A DNA stretch of 64,000 bases from Psychrobacillus sp. BL-248-WT-3 (lineage in GTDB: Bacteria; Bacillota; Bacilli; Bacillales_A; Planococcaceae), in the NCBI RefSeq assembly GCF_012843435.1, contig NZ_JABAFC010000019.1, forward strand, positions 1 through 64,000, given 5' to 3'. Each line of letters begins with the position of its first letter. Position 1 is the first letter of the stretch. The notes beneath the pieces were generated by a model, which saw nothing but the letters and a program-made list of their open reading frames with translations, made no database searches and had not been told where the DNA came from. Both the position numbers and the translations under genes were made by a program. Shown in pieces: positions 44,662 to 53,693 of the stretch.

Positions 44662-46179
44662 TCATTTTCTTTCATAGACAATATTTCCTGCTACTACTGT
44701 TTTACACACAGACACCTTCGCTAGATTACTTACGGTAAGCGGCTCATTAACAATTGTAAAATCAGCATCATAGCCTGATTCAATTTTTCCTCGAGAAAGC
44801 CCCTTACCTATTGCCTTAGCACTACCTATTGTATAAAGACAAAGTGCTTCATACAAGGACAATGACTGAGCAGGATTCCACACATTGTTTACTGCAGCAT
44901 CCATGGCTAAAAATGGATCCGCATTTTCAATCGGAGAATCTGAACCGCCTGAGCATTCTAATCCAGCAGCTATAAGAGTTTTCCAGGCATATGCCCACTC
45001 CATTCTTTCGCTTCCTAATCGTTCTCTTACCCAAGGAAAATCGGAAGGAACAAATATTGGCTGGATATCTAATACTAAAGGAAGCTTGCGCATTCTTTCT
45101 ATTAAATCCTTCCGTAAAACATTTACGTGAATGAGCCGATCCTTTTTCGGATGAGGTGGCGGATATTTTTCGATTACATCCAATATAAGCTCTGTAGCTT
45201 TATCTCCAATTACATGCACTGCTATGTTTTCTTGGTATTCTCGAGCTATTTTCACTAATTGCTCAAGTTTTTCTTCAGGATGAACAGCTACCCCTTGTGT
45301 TCCAGTGGCATCAAAATAATCAGTAGACAATAGAGCTGTTCTTCCTCCCAATGAACCGTCTACAAAAATTTTCATCGCACCAAATTCTATGAATTCAGAA
45401 GGTACCTCTCCCTGCATTTGTTCAAAAACTAAATGATGTCTTAACAGGTGAACTTTAAAATTTTCTTCTACAGCATCGTGGTATGCTTTTAATGGCACAT
45501 TATATGGCCCGTAATAGGACATATCCTCCGTATGCACGCCTGTAAGTCCCTTTGAGAGTAAATCTTGGATACTTAATCGTATAACGTCTGCTAAGTAATC
45601 AGAGGTAACTGGTGGGATGTGAGAAGTGATTAGATTCTGTGCCTTATCGTAGAATAGCCCGTTTAATCTACCATTATCATCTCTTCCTATCATTCCACCA
45701 ACTGGACTAGTAGTTTCTTCGGTTATCCCCGCAATTTCCATTGCTTTGGAATTCGCTACAAGGACATGTCTACAAATTCTTTTTAATACGATTGGGCTTT
45801 CTTGTATAACACCGTCTAGATCAGCTCGAGTAATAGGTCGACTCTCTATTAAATTGTTATCGTTCCAGCCCTCTGTTACGTACCACTGACCAGGAACGAC
45901 TTTTTTTCTTACCTCTGTCACTATGTCTTCTATGGATGTAAAGCCAGAAAGGTCGAGATAGGAAAGCTTTTCCCCGTGACCGATTAAATGAATATGACTA
46001 TCTACCAATCCCGGGTACATTGCAGACCCCTCAAGGGAAATAACTATGTCGGCCATGGGAAGTAATTTTTCTTTTTCACCTGTTCGGATAATTTTTCCAC
46101 CTTCTGTTAAAACTGCTTCCGTCATAGAATTTTCCGAATCCATTGTATAAATACTTCCGTCTGTCCAAAGAGTTTTCAT
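44662..46179 (-). CDS. YtcJ-like amidohydrolase
   Basis: 505 residues. It has the metal-binding HxH of LVDSHIHLIGHG (about 59-70), EGWNDNNL, VDGSLGGRTALL near 275, VHVIGDKA near 320 and a late GGSDSPIENADP near 423 with the metal Asp. It matches the YtcJ/exoenzyme-regulatory amidohydrolase_3 family; substrate unknown. The ATG overlaps the stop of the DUF1836 gene by 1 nt (TAATG), so the pair is coupled. Confidence 0.88.
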   Translation of the reverse strand: MKTLWTDGSIYTMDSENSMTEAVLTEGGKIIRTGEKEKLLPMADIVISLEGSAMYPGLVDSHIHLIGHGEKLSYLDLSGFTSIEDIVTEVRKKVVPGQWYVTEGWNDNNLIESRPITRADLDGVIQESPIVLKRICRHVLVANSKAMEIAGITEETTSPVGGMIGRDDNGRLNGLFYDKAQNLITSHIPPVTSDYLADVIRLSIQDLLSKGLTGVHTEDMSYYGPYNVPLKAYHDAVEENFKVHLLRHHLVFEQMQGEVPSEFIEFGAMKIFVDGSLGGRTALLSTDYFDATGTQGVAVHPEEKLEQLVKIAREYQENIAVHVIGDKATELILDVIEKYPPPHPKKDRLIHVNVLRKDLIERMRKLPLVLDIQPIFVPSDFPWVRERLGSERMEWAYAWKTLIAAGLECSGGSDSPIENADPFLAMDAAVNNVWNPAQSLSLYEALCLYTIGSAKAIGKGLSRGKIESGYDADFTIVNEPLTVSNLAKVSVCKTVVAGNIVYERK

Positions 46180-46745
46180 TATTTTTTCTCCTTTTCTTTA
46201 GGAGCAAGCTCATCAACCAGCAACTCCGCAGCTCTTCTATAAAGATTACTCATATTAACTAGAGAAGAGATTAACAGTAGTTTTTGTAATTCCTCCTCGG
46301 CCTCTAATTCTTTAGTTAGTTTATCTAAATCTTGAATTTCTTTTAAAAAGACTTGTTTATTATTTTGCTGAAGGGAAATAAAATATTGATAAAAATTATT
46401 TAATGTAAATTCATCTGAAGCCATTTTCTCCTTTAAGGGAGATAAAGTTTCTTTCACATCACTGATGGAAAGTGATCCTTTTAAATGGTAAATAAGATTA
46501 ATCAACATAATATGTTGTTTAGAGTACTTCTTATTTTTTATCGGAACGAATAGCTTGCCCTTTGCATAATTGTTAATCATCGTTTTAGTTAATACCTTGT
46601 CTTCATCACTTCGAATGGTCGTCCCGTATTTAGCATCAAAAAGCTGTATAACCTGGTCCATATATAAGTCTATTTCCGGTATATCCTCTTCTTTAATGGC
46701 AGTGTCTAAAGCTAATCGGTCAATTAACCTATTTAAATCATTCAT
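46179..46745 (-). CDS. DUF1836 family protein
   Basis: 188 residues, all helical and soluble. It has the family pattern DIPEIDLYMDQVIQLFD, LTKTMINNYAKGKLF and YSKQHIMLINLIYHLKG. DUF1836 proteins look like MerR/HTH-type DNA-binding proteins at the N terminus (TKTMINNYAKGKLF); function unknown. AGGAGG lies before the ATG. Coupled to the amidohydrolase downstream, which it may regulate or merely accompany. Confidence 0.85.
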   Translation of the reverse strand: MNDLNRLIDRLALDTAIKEEDIPEIDLYMDQVIQLFDAKYGTTIRSDEDKVLTKTMINNYAKGKLFVPIKNKKYSKQHIMLINLIYHLKGSLSISDVKETLSPLKEKMASDEFTLNNFYQYFISLQQNNKQVFLKEIQDLDKLTKELEAEEELQKLLLISSLVNMSNLYRRAAELLVDELAPKEKEKK

Positions 46746-46884
46746 AAATAAATGAACCTCCTAGTAATACTTAAAAACATAGTAACTTAAAACTCAATAA
46801 AGGTAAACCTTGACCATCAATACATATCAATATATCATTATATATAGTTATTAAAACTACATATTGAAGTGGAGGTATTCATTT

Positions 46885-47535
46885 ATGCTAGAAAATTATA
46901 TTAGAGAACCTTTTAACTCCTTATCGCATTTATTTGGAGCTATCTTAGGAATAGTCGGATTATTCCTCATGATTATGAAAGGAGTTACCTTAAACGCAAC
47001 GAGCCTAACATTAACAGCTCTCTCTATATTTGGCGTTAGTATGATATTGCTTTACACAGCTTCTGCTACGTATCATGCGGTTAAATCGAAAGAACGTGTT
47101 ATTCGGTTTTTACGCCGTTTAGATCATTCGATGATTTATTTACTCATCGCTGGCACATATGCTCCTTTTTGCCTGATTACTTTAAAGGGTTCAACAGGGT
47201 ATCTATTATTTGGTTTAATTGGAATCCTAGCTTTTTCAGGAATATTATTTAAGATGGTCTGGTTTGATTGTCCAAGATGGATTTCCACAGCCCTTTATAT
47301 AGGAATGGGATGGATTATTATCTTTCTTGCTCCTTCTTTAGCTGAAAGTCTTGGTACCCATGGACTTTTATATTTAGTTGGAGGAGGCATTTTCTATACG
47401 ATAGGCGGAATCATATATGGTATAAAGCCTAATCTACCATTTATAAAAAAATTAGGCTTCCACGAAATTTTCCATATTTTTATATTGCTCGGAACCATAT
47501 TTCATTTTATATGTGTATATGAATATGTGATATAA
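46885..47535 (+). CDS. yplQ: hemolysin III/YplQ family membrane protein
   Basis: 216 residues with seven hydrophobic segments. The PAQR-like conserved residues are in FNSLSHLFGA (His near 16), SATYHAV with LRRLDHSMIYLLIAGTYAP near 80, and the C-terminal HEIFHIFILLGTIFHF. The pattern of His/Asp/Ser metal ligands matches the hemolysin III (YqfA/YplQ) family; in vivo function is not settled. ATG 46885 follows TGGAGG; a TTG seven codons earlier is unlikely. Confidence 0.88.
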   Translation: MLENYIREPFNSLSHLFGAILGIVGLFLMIMKGVTLNATSLTLTALSIFGVSMILLYTASATYHAVKSKERVIRFLRRLDHSMIYLLIAGTYAPFCLITLKGSTGYLLFGLIGILAFSGILFKMVWFDCPRWISTALYIGMGWIIIFLAPSLAESLGTHGLLYLVGGGIFYTIGGIIYGIKPNLPFIKKLGFHEIFHIFILLGTIFHFICVYEYVI

Positions 47536-47570
47536 ACCTCCACGTTGTATAAACAAAATATAGCCGATGA

Positions 47571-47611
47571 GAAAGGCACCTCCCGTTCAAATTGAACAGA
47601 AAGTGCCTTTC
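47571..47611. terminator. bidirectional terminator between yplQ and the AAC(6')-like gene
   Basis: GAAAGGCAC / GTGCCTTTC stem with an inner GTTCAA / TTGAAC helix, serving convergent genes. Confidence 0.75.
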
Positions 47612-47626
47612 ATAATTTCCTTATGT

Positions 47627-48082
47627 TTAAGTCAGCTTTTTAGCAAAAGCAATGACACGATTTACTTCTTTAAAGCCTAGCTTCAGGTGGACGTTATAAC
47701 TTTCCTCATTGTCTAGCTCACAGTCACTAGCAAACTCCCTACAGCCTTTTAAAATAGACCAGTCTTCGCAATGTTTAACTAGCTGCTTGGCGATGCCTGA
47801 TCTCCTGAACGTTTCTTTCACAAAAAGTCCTTCCAAATAGCCTACTGGCGTTGTAGTAGTTCCTTCAACGTAGTCTGTTCGAATTTGACACTGTGCAAAT
47901 CCTATTGGTTCTCCTAAAGGAACATATGCTAGATAAACAATCGCATTCTCGTTTTTTATCAGCTGGTCTGTTTCTATTTTAAACTCTTCTATGTTGTGTC
48001 CTGGCCATAGAAGAGAAGCTAATCTGACTACATCCATTGAATCTTCTATTTCAGCTCGTTTAATCATCATTATACCTTCCAT
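47627..48082 (-). CDS. GNAT acetyltransferase resembling aminoglycoside 6'-N-acetyltransferases
   Basis: 151 residues. VGYLEGLFVKETFRRSGIAKQLV (about 82-104) holds the acetyl-CoA loop RRSGIA. The following CREFASDCELDNEESYNVHLKLGFKEVNRVIAF region (positions 47650-47760) is characteristic of the AAC(6')-Ih/Ig branch. From sequence alone it is not clear whether it confers aminoglycoside resistance or acts on another amine. It starts 6 nt after the preceding small gene; AGGAGG lies 11 nt before its ATG. Confidence 0.82.
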   Translation of the reverse strand: MEGIMMIKRAEIEDSMDVVRLASLLWPGHNIEEFKIETDQLIKNENAIVYLAYVPLGEPIGFAQCQIRTDYVEGTTTTPVGYLEGLFVKETFRRSGIAKQLVKHCEDWSILKGCREFASDCELDNEESYNVHLKLGFKEVNRVIAFAKKLT

Positions 48083-48088
48083 ACAATG

Positions 48089-48340
48089 CTAAACCTCCTT
48101 TTTAGTAACGGAAAAGTCTAAGCTTGGAGAGGGAGATTGTAATCTCATTTGTTCCAATTCTATTTTCATCTTTTCGGTTTCAATGATAAAATTTTCTTGT
48201 TTTAGTCTTTCTAGTTCTAACGCATCTTTAACAGAGCTAGCTTTTATACGTGCTTTTTCTTCTAAGTGATCTGTTATCGCTCTTATGACAGGTACAGAAA
48301 AAATTAAAGCCGGTATTATTATCCATTCCACTGTATTCAC
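48089..48340 (-). CDS. small membrane-anchored coiled-coil protein, unknown
   Basis: 83 residues. An N-terminal hydrophobic anchor (about 5-20) is followed by a charged helix rich in Glu/Lys (LELERLKQENFIIETEKMKI), likely coiled coil. I recognise no family. The layout resembles short PspB/PspC-like membrane-stress proteins only in shape. It lies 6 nt upstream of the AAC(6')-like gene, so the two form an operon. Confidence 0.65.
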   Translation of the reverse strand: MNTVEWIIIPALIFSVPVIRAITDHLEEKARIKASSVKDALELERLKQENFIIETEKMKIELEQMRLQSPSPSLDFSVTKKEV

Positions 48341-48523
48341 CCCTATTAATCAAAATGTAGTTTTAATTAAAGATGTAATTCCTTTTATAAAGTAAAAACA
48401 TGAACAATCAATTAAAGATCAATATTGAAAAATATCGGTTATTATAACTTCTTCATATTTAGCAATTTAACTTAAAGGTATGAAAATCAAAATAATCATT
48501 TAGTTATATCGTTCTTCACTATT

Positions 48524-48976
48524 TTATGAAATCGATTTATCCGTTATATTTATAGAATATTCTACTTCAATATCCACATTTCCTCGCAATGCTTTACTTA
48601 TCATACAGCTTTGTTCTGCTTTAATAGCGAGCTTTTCTGATACTAGTCTGTCTTTTTCATCTGTTATTACTATTATCGGACGATGAATAATTTTTCTATA
48701 CGTAAAAACACCATTTGTAACATCTACAATAGCAGTTGAGTTCATCTCTAAGTTTTCTGTATTTACTTTACTTCTCTCCATCATTGCAGCTAGTGTAATA
48801 ATATAACAAGTCGCTGCAGCACCTAAAAGCATTTCATCAGGGTTAGTTCCAATTCCAGGTCCGTCCATTTCTGTTGGTATGGAGATATTAGTTTGTAAAT
48901 TCCCAGAGTGAATATCTCCCACGTCATTTCTGCCTCCAGGCCAATTCGCTTTTAAATGAAATAGATGTTCCGTCAT
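48524..48976 (-). CDS. OsmC-like peroxiredoxin (SACOL1771-type)
   Basis: 150 residues. The OsmC/Ohr fold has the redox Cys in GAAATCYIITLAAMM near 57 and the second in AEQSCMISKALRGN near 127, and GGRNDVGDIHS at the N terminus. It detoxifies organic hydroperoxides. Transcribed alone, divergent from the small membrane protein at 49059. Confidence 0.9.
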   Translation of the reverse strand: MTEHLFHLKANWPGGRNDVGDIHSGNLQTNISIPTEMDGPGIGTNPDEMLLGAAATCYIITLAAMMERSKVNTENLEMNSTAIVDVTNGVFTYRKIIHRPIIVITDEKDRLVSEKLAIKAEQSCMISKALRGNVDIEVEYSINITDKSIS

Positions 48977-49058
48977 AATTTAATCAAACCTTTCTTATCG
49001 ATGTATTGGAAATTGTGCCACTTTCCTATATTATAAAAAGAGAAGGTAGGCGTTTAAT

Positions 49059-49436
49059 TTGTTAAAAAATTATGGAAAAATTGCTGGTTTCATCATTGTA
49101 GCTTCGCTTTTTTTACTAATTCTAGGTGTTAGGTATGTATTAGGACAAGAATTAGTTATTATGAACTTTATTGCTTTTGCAGCCTTTTCCATTGTAGCAG
49201 GAGTAACAGCTGGGGCTATGCTATTATACAACCTCTACAAAGCATTTTATTTATTTACGTTTGGATTGGCAATAGGTTTCATTGACCTTTTCCGCTCCTT
49301 CATTATAAATTCTGAAGGAAACGGTGATATAATCGGAATCCTCTCCCTGTTTATGTTTAGTGCTTTTGGGTTAGTAATAGGAATAATTATAGAGGCTGTA
49401 TTTTATCTGATTAAAAAGATGAACAATGTACAATGA
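49059..49436 (+). CDS. four-span membrane protein, unknown function
   Basis: 125 residues with four hydrophobic segments (about 7-27, 33-55, 60-78, 92-118) and almost no soluble part. I recognise no family. The start is TTG at 49059 with a weak AAGGTAGG site; no better start exists. A bidirectional terminator follows the stop. Confidence 0.6.
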   Translation: MLKNYGKIAGFIIVASLFLLILGVRYVLGQELVIMNFIAFAAFSIVAGVTAGAMLLYNLYKAFYLFTFGLAIGFIDLFRSFIINSEGNGDIIGILSLFMFSAFGLVIGIIIEAVFYLIKKMNNVQ

Positions 49437-49437
49437 C

Positions 49438-49470
49438 AAAAGGTTTTAGCTACTGGCTAAAACCTTTTTA
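49438..49470. terminator. bidirectional terminator at 49.4 kb
   Basis: AAAAGGTTTTAGC / GCTAAAACCTTTT, 13-bp perfect stem with 7-nt loop and T-rich ends, between convergent genes. Confidence 0.9.
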
Positions 49471-49472
49471 CG

Positions 49473-51017
49473 TTATTTTGAATACTTGGATATAATCGTT
49501 TGATTACGCCCATTAGATTTTGCCTTATATAGAGCCTGATCAATACGGTCCATGAATGAAGAAATCGCTTCAGCCTTATATTTGTATTCCCCCACTCCAG
49601 AAGATATGGTAATAGCCTTATTGGTTGGAGGTAATGTAGATTCAATATCTTTCCTCAGTATCTCCGCAATACGGTATGCTTCCTCTAGTAGAGTATTCGG
49701 CATAACAATTGCAAATTCTTCGCCACCTAATCGAATGATATAATCTTCTTCACGAGTGACCCTATTCATTCGGTAAGCTAAGAATTGCAAAACCTCATCC
49801 CCTGCATTATGTCCAAACTCATCATTTACTTTTTTAAAGAAATCGATATCCACCATAATCATCGAGAAGTTATTTTTACTCTCGATTAAATGGCTATAAA
49901 GATATTCTGCAAACCTTCTATTTTTTAGCCCAGTTAAAGGATCAGTTAAGGATTGAGTTTTAAAATCCTCTACAGTTTCTTCTTGCTTTTTTCGATAGTT
50001 TTCAACAGTTTCGGTTAACTGCTTAGCTTCAAAATACCATGTCGGAATTTCTAGCTCATTTCGATTAAATTGTGGATCCATTGTGTACTTTGCAAGTTTT
50101 TGTAATGGAGAAGCTAGTTTAGTTGAAAGGACAAAAGCTACAACAAGAAATAAAACTATAAAAGGAAGTGCATATAAAAATATCTTCCATATGATTCCAG
50201 CAAGAGGCTCTATACTTGAAGCATAAGGGGTTTGTGATACTACTCCCCATCTGCTTGCTTCTATTAAAGTATATCCAGCCACGTAAAGGTCACCCTTCGT
50301 ATTTTCTGTAATACTTGCGCCACTGTCCCCTCTAATTAAGCTCTCTACTATCTCATTACTTTTTACTATTTCTCCGATTCTCTTTTCATCAGGGTGATAA
50401 ATAAGCGTTCCTGAATGGTCTACGACATAAACATACGATCCATCTTTAGAATAATGCTCTGCTAATATGTTTCGGATAAAATTATCCTCTTCCAAATAGA
50501 TGGTTCCATTCAGCATTCCTAGGTACTCATTTTGTTCATTAAAAAGAGGGGTGGATACTAGAACTAGTAATCTACCTGTCGCAGCCATATATGGTTTTGT
50601 AATAATATTCTCTTTCTTATCTAATGCTTCTTTAACACCTTCGGATTGAATAACAGTACCAGCAATTCCTACATTAGGAGAAGTAGCTATCGCGAGACCG
50701 TTCTTATCAATAACTGAGACAGAGTTAAAGTTTTTACTTGTTACTATCAGCTGGTTCAATACTATTGTTAATTCTGTCGGATTATCCAATAGCTTGATAA
50801 TATCAGCTTTTCTCCCTTCAAGATTAAGTTGCATAGAAGAAAAAAGCTCCTCTGACATTTCCGCCAGCTTTTTAGAATATACTAGATTTTGCTCCAACGA
50901 GTTATCAATCAAGCTATCTTTTGTCACTAAATAGCTTGAAAAGAGTGAGCTTGTCAGTATGCCAATGATTGAAAATGAAATTAAAGTTAAAATCCAAAAA
51001 CGTAACGTTCTTATCAT
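49473..51017 (-). CDS. membrane sensor diguanylate cyclase (dCACHE-GGDEF)
   Basis: 514 residues. TM1 (about 7-29), an extracellular double-CACHE-like sensor to about residue 270, TM2 (about 275-298) and a C-terminal GGDEF domain follow. SLTDPLTGLKNRRF opens the domain; the active loop is RLGGEEFAIVMP, so synthesis of c-di-GMP is expected. No RxxD inhibitory site is obvious upstream. ATG 51015-51017 follows TTGGAGG; an earlier TTG is unlikely. Monocistronic. The ligand is unknown; CACHE domains often bind amino acids or carboxylates. Confidence 0.9.
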   Translation of the reverse strand: MIRTLRFWILTLISFSIIGILTSSLFSSYLVTKDSLIDNSLEQNLVYSKKLAEMSEELFSSMQLNLEGRKADIIKLLDNPTELTIVLNQLIVTSKNFNSVSVIDKNGLAIATSPNVGIAGTVIQSEGVKEALDKKENIITKPYMAATGRLLVLVSTPLFNEQNEYLGMLNGTIYLEEDNFIRNILAEHYSKDGSYVYVVDHSGTLIYHPDEKRIGEIVKSNEIVESLIRGDSGASITENTKGDLYVAGYTLIEASRWGVVSQTPYASSIEPLAGIIWKIFLYALPFIVLFLVVAFVLSTKLASPLQKLAKYTMDPQFNRNELEIPTWYFEAKQLTETVENYRKKQEETVEDFKTQSLTDPLTGLKNRRFAEYLYSHLIESKNNFSMIMVDIDFFKKVNDEFGHNAGDEVLQFLAYRMNRVTREEDYIIRLGGEEFAIVMPNTLLEEAYRIAEILRKDIESTLPPTNKAITISSGVGEYKYKAEAISSFMDRIDQALYKAKSNGRNQTIISKYSK

Positions 51018-51201
51018 GTTTCCTCCAAATTTATACAATATAATTACTACATTTTCTCATTGTAGCATTATTTATATATGAATAACTATAGATAATAGAT
51101 ATTTTGATTGATATGGAGAAAAAGAGAAGAAAAATTCTTTTTTCAAATAGGCGAAAAGTTGTGTGATGTTAAAGATTTGACATCCCTTATACCTTATAAA
51201 A

Positions 51202-51239
51202 AGGAAAATGAGCTTGATAGTTACCAAGCTCACTTTTTC
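51202..51239 (-). terminator. terminator of the liv operon
   Basis: AAGTGAGCTTG / CAAGCTCATTT stem, about 15 bp after livF, with TCC-TTTTT on the minus strand. Confidence 0.75.
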
Positions 51240-51254
51240 TCCTAGCATCTTTTA

Positions 51255-51965
51255 TTAACCACCTAAATAAGCAAGCTTAACTTCTTCACTCGATTGTAAC
51301 TCCCTTGCAGGCCCAGATAATACTACCTTACCTGTTTCAATAACGTATCCTCTATTAGCTACGGAAAGTGCCATATGGGCATTTTGTTCAACTAATAATA
51401 CGGTGGTGCCGTCATTATTTATTTCTTCTATTACTTTAAAAATAGTTTGAACCATAAGCGGAGCCAATCCCATCGACGGTTCGTCTAGTAACACTAGTTT
51501 AGGCTTTGCCATAATGGCACGCCCAATGGCAAGCATTTGCTGTTCTCCCCCGGAGAGTGTTCCGGATAGCTGCTTTCTTCTTTCTAACAATCTTGGAAAA
51601 GTTTCATAAACCTTTGTTAAATCTGAATTAATGCCTGCCTTATCCTTACGAAGAAATGCTCCTAGCTCGAGATTTTCCTCTACAGTAAGATTAGCAAAAA
51701 CTCTTCGACCCTCTGGCACATGAGATATACCAGCCTTCACTATCGTTTGAGCTGCTTTCCCTGTTATAGATTTACCTAAAAACTCGATTTTCCCTTTCTT
51801 AGGCTTTAACAATCCAGATAGAGTTTTAAGGAGCGTGCTTTTTCCAGCCCCGTTCGCTCCGATTAACGTAACAATTTCTCCTTCATTCACTTCTAACGAT
51901 ATATTATGTAAAGCTTGGATATTCCCATAATACACATCCATATTTTCTACTTTAAGCATGGACAT
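51255..51965 (-). CDS. livF: branched-chain amino acid ABC transporter ATPase LivF
   Basis: 236 residues. Walker A GANGAGKST (about 38-46), signature LSGGEQQMLAIGRA, Walker B LVLLDEPSMGLAP and H-loop LLVEQN. It energises uptake of Leu/Ile/Val-type amino acids with LivG. ATG 51963-51965 is 6 nt after GAGGAGG and overlaps the livG end by 14 bp. Last gene of the operon. Confidence 0.94.
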   Translation of the reverse strand: MSMLKVENMDVYYGNIQALHNISLEVNEGEIVTLIGANGAGKSTLLKTLSGLLKPKKGKIEFLGKSITGKAAQTIVKAGISHVPEGRRVFANLTVEENLELGAFLRKDKAGINSDLTKVYETFPRLLERRKQLSGTLSGGEQQMLAIGRAIMAKPKLVLLDEPSMGLAPLMVQTIFKVIEEINNDGTTVLLVEQNAHMALSVANRGYVIETGKVVLSGPARELQSSEEVKLAYLGG

Positions 51966-52740
51966 TTGGAACCTCCTCTCCCAAATAAGCCTCAATGACC
52001 TTTGGATGATTTCGTATTTCTTGAGGAGTACCTTCTGCTAAAAGCTGTCCATGGTCTAATACATAAATTCTTTCGCAAACACCCATTACAAGATTCATAT
52101 CGTGCTCAATCAGCAGAATGGTTAAATTAAACTTTTCACGAATAAATCCTATTAGATCCATCAGTTCTTTTGTTTCTTTAGGATTCATCCCAGCTGCTGG
52201 CTCATCTAATAAAAGTAGCTTAGGCCCTGCTGCTAAAGCTCTTGCAACCTCCAACCGTCTCTGTTGACCATAAGGAAGGTTTTTAGCAAGCTCATCCTTA
52301 TATCTATCTAATTTAAATATCTTCAAAAATTCGATAGATTTCTCTTCCATCTCTTGCTCACCTTTAAAATGAGAAGGTAGTCGAAGAATGGAGCTAAGCA
52401 TCGTATGCTTAGCTAAAGAATGATAAGCGACCTTCACATTTTCTAAGACAGTCAATTCATTAAACAGACGAATATTTTGAAAGGTTCGACTTATGCCTTT
52501 CCTAGTTACTTTAAAGGGGGCTAATCCATTAATTCTTTCCCCGTTAAACATAATATCTCCAGTCGTAGGTGCATAGACCCCAGTCAATAGGTTAAAGCTC
52601 GTTGTTTTCCCTGCTCCGTTTGGCCCTATTAAACCTACAAGCTCTCCCTCATTTAAAACCATATTTAAATTTTGGACAGCCTTCAAGCCCCCAAATTGAA
52701 TTCCGGCATTTATCACCTCTAGTAAAGGCCTATTTTCCAT
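51952..52740 (-). CDS. livG: branched-chain amino acid ABC transporter ATPase LivG
   Basis: 262 residues. Walker A GPNGAGKTT (about 39-47), the LivG-type long insert RTFQNIRLFNELTVLENV, the degenerate signature NLPYGQQRRLEVARAL, Walker B LLLLDEPAAGMNP and LLIEHDM. Partner of LivF on the cytoplasmic face. It overlaps livM by 11 bp. Confidence 0.94.
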   Translation of the reverse strand: MENRPLLEVINAGIQFGGLKAVQNLNMVLNEGELVGLIGPNGAGKTTSFNLLTGVYAPTTGDIMFNGERINGLAPFKVTRKGISRTFQNIRLFNELTVLENVKVAYHSLAKHTMLSSILRLPSHFKGEQEMEEKSIEFLKIFKLDRYKDELAKNLPYGQQRRLEVARALAAGPKLLLLDEPAAGMNPKETKELMDLIGFIREKFNLTILLIEHDMNLVMGVCERIYVLDHGQLLAEGTPQEIRNHPKVIEAYLGEEVPNVHA

Positions 52741-53683
52741 ATTGACTGCCCCCTTTTGGTGTTCTCCACATTTTAAAGTAATCTGTAATCTCCATCATCC
52801 CCATCAATCCTTTTGGTCTATACAACATAACAATGATTAGTACGAGACTGTATATAATCATTCGAGTTTCTGGATATCCTTGTAGATACGTTGAAACGAC
52901 GGTTAATAGGATAGCTGATAAAACGGCTCCAGATAAGCTCCCTAATCCTCCTAGAACAACAAAGATTAAAATGTCGAACGATTTCAAGAAACCAAATTGA
53001 CTTGGTTGAATGATATAAAAATTATGTGAGTAAAGAGCGCCTGCTACTCCAGCAAAAAAGGAACCGATTGCAAATGCTGCTACCTTATAATAAGTCGTAT
53101 TTATTCCCATGGCATCTGCAGCAATTTCATTTTCCCTAACTGAAATGGAGGCAATACCATGTCTTGAATTTGTGAAATTGACAATCACCAAGATAGTAAT
53201 TGCTAAGCAGATGAATGCTGTAGTCCATGTGGTCATATGGTCAACCTGCATACCGGAAGCTCCACCAACATAGTCGATATTCAAGAAAACAATACGAATA
53301 ATTTCAGCGAAGCCAAGCGTTGCTATCGCTAAGTAGTCTCCCTTTAAGCGAAGACTAGGAATGCCAACGATCAACCCAGCTAAAGCAGCAACAATTCCAC
53401 CTATTATTATGGCTAAGAAAAATGGTAATTCTAGCCTCATTGTCACAATAGCTGAAATATATGCCCCAATCGCTAAGAATCCTGCATGCCCTATAGAAAA
53501 CTGTCCGGTGATTCCAATAATAAGATGTAAGCTTACGGCTAATATAATATTAATAGATATAACAATAATTGTATTACTATAAAATTGATCTATAATCCCG
53601 TTCATAATAAGAAGCTGTATGACAGCATAGATGGCTATCCCCAATACAACAAATAGCCAAAATTGTTTAGAGGTTTTCTTCAT
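52730..53683 (-). CDS. livM: branched-chain amino acid ABC transporter permease LivM
   Basis: 317 residues with eight or nine hydrophobic segments. LivM signatures are GQFSIGHAGFLAIGAYISA near 70 and the EAA-like loop RENEIAADAMGINTTYYKVAAF near 190. ATG 53681-53683 follows GTAGGTG; 13 earlier in-frame codons would run into livH. Forms the membrane channel with LivH. Confidence 0.93.
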   Translation of the reverse strand: MKKTSKQFWLFVVLGIAIYAVIQLLIMNGIIDQFYSNTIIVISINIILAVSLHLIIGITGQFSIGHAGFLAIGAYISAIVTMRLELPFFLAIIIGGIVAALAGLIVGIPSLRLKGDYLAIATLGFAEIIRIVFLNIDYVGGASGMQVDHMTTWTTAFICLAITILVIVNFTNSRHGIASISVRENEIAADAMGINTTYYKVAAFAIGSFFAGVAGALYSHNFYIIQPSQFGFLKSFDILIFVVLGGLGSLSGAVLSAILLTVVSTYLQGYPETRMIIYSLVLIIVMLYRPKGLMGMMEITDYFKMWRTPKGGSQYGK

Positions 53684-53693
53684 ACGTATACAC

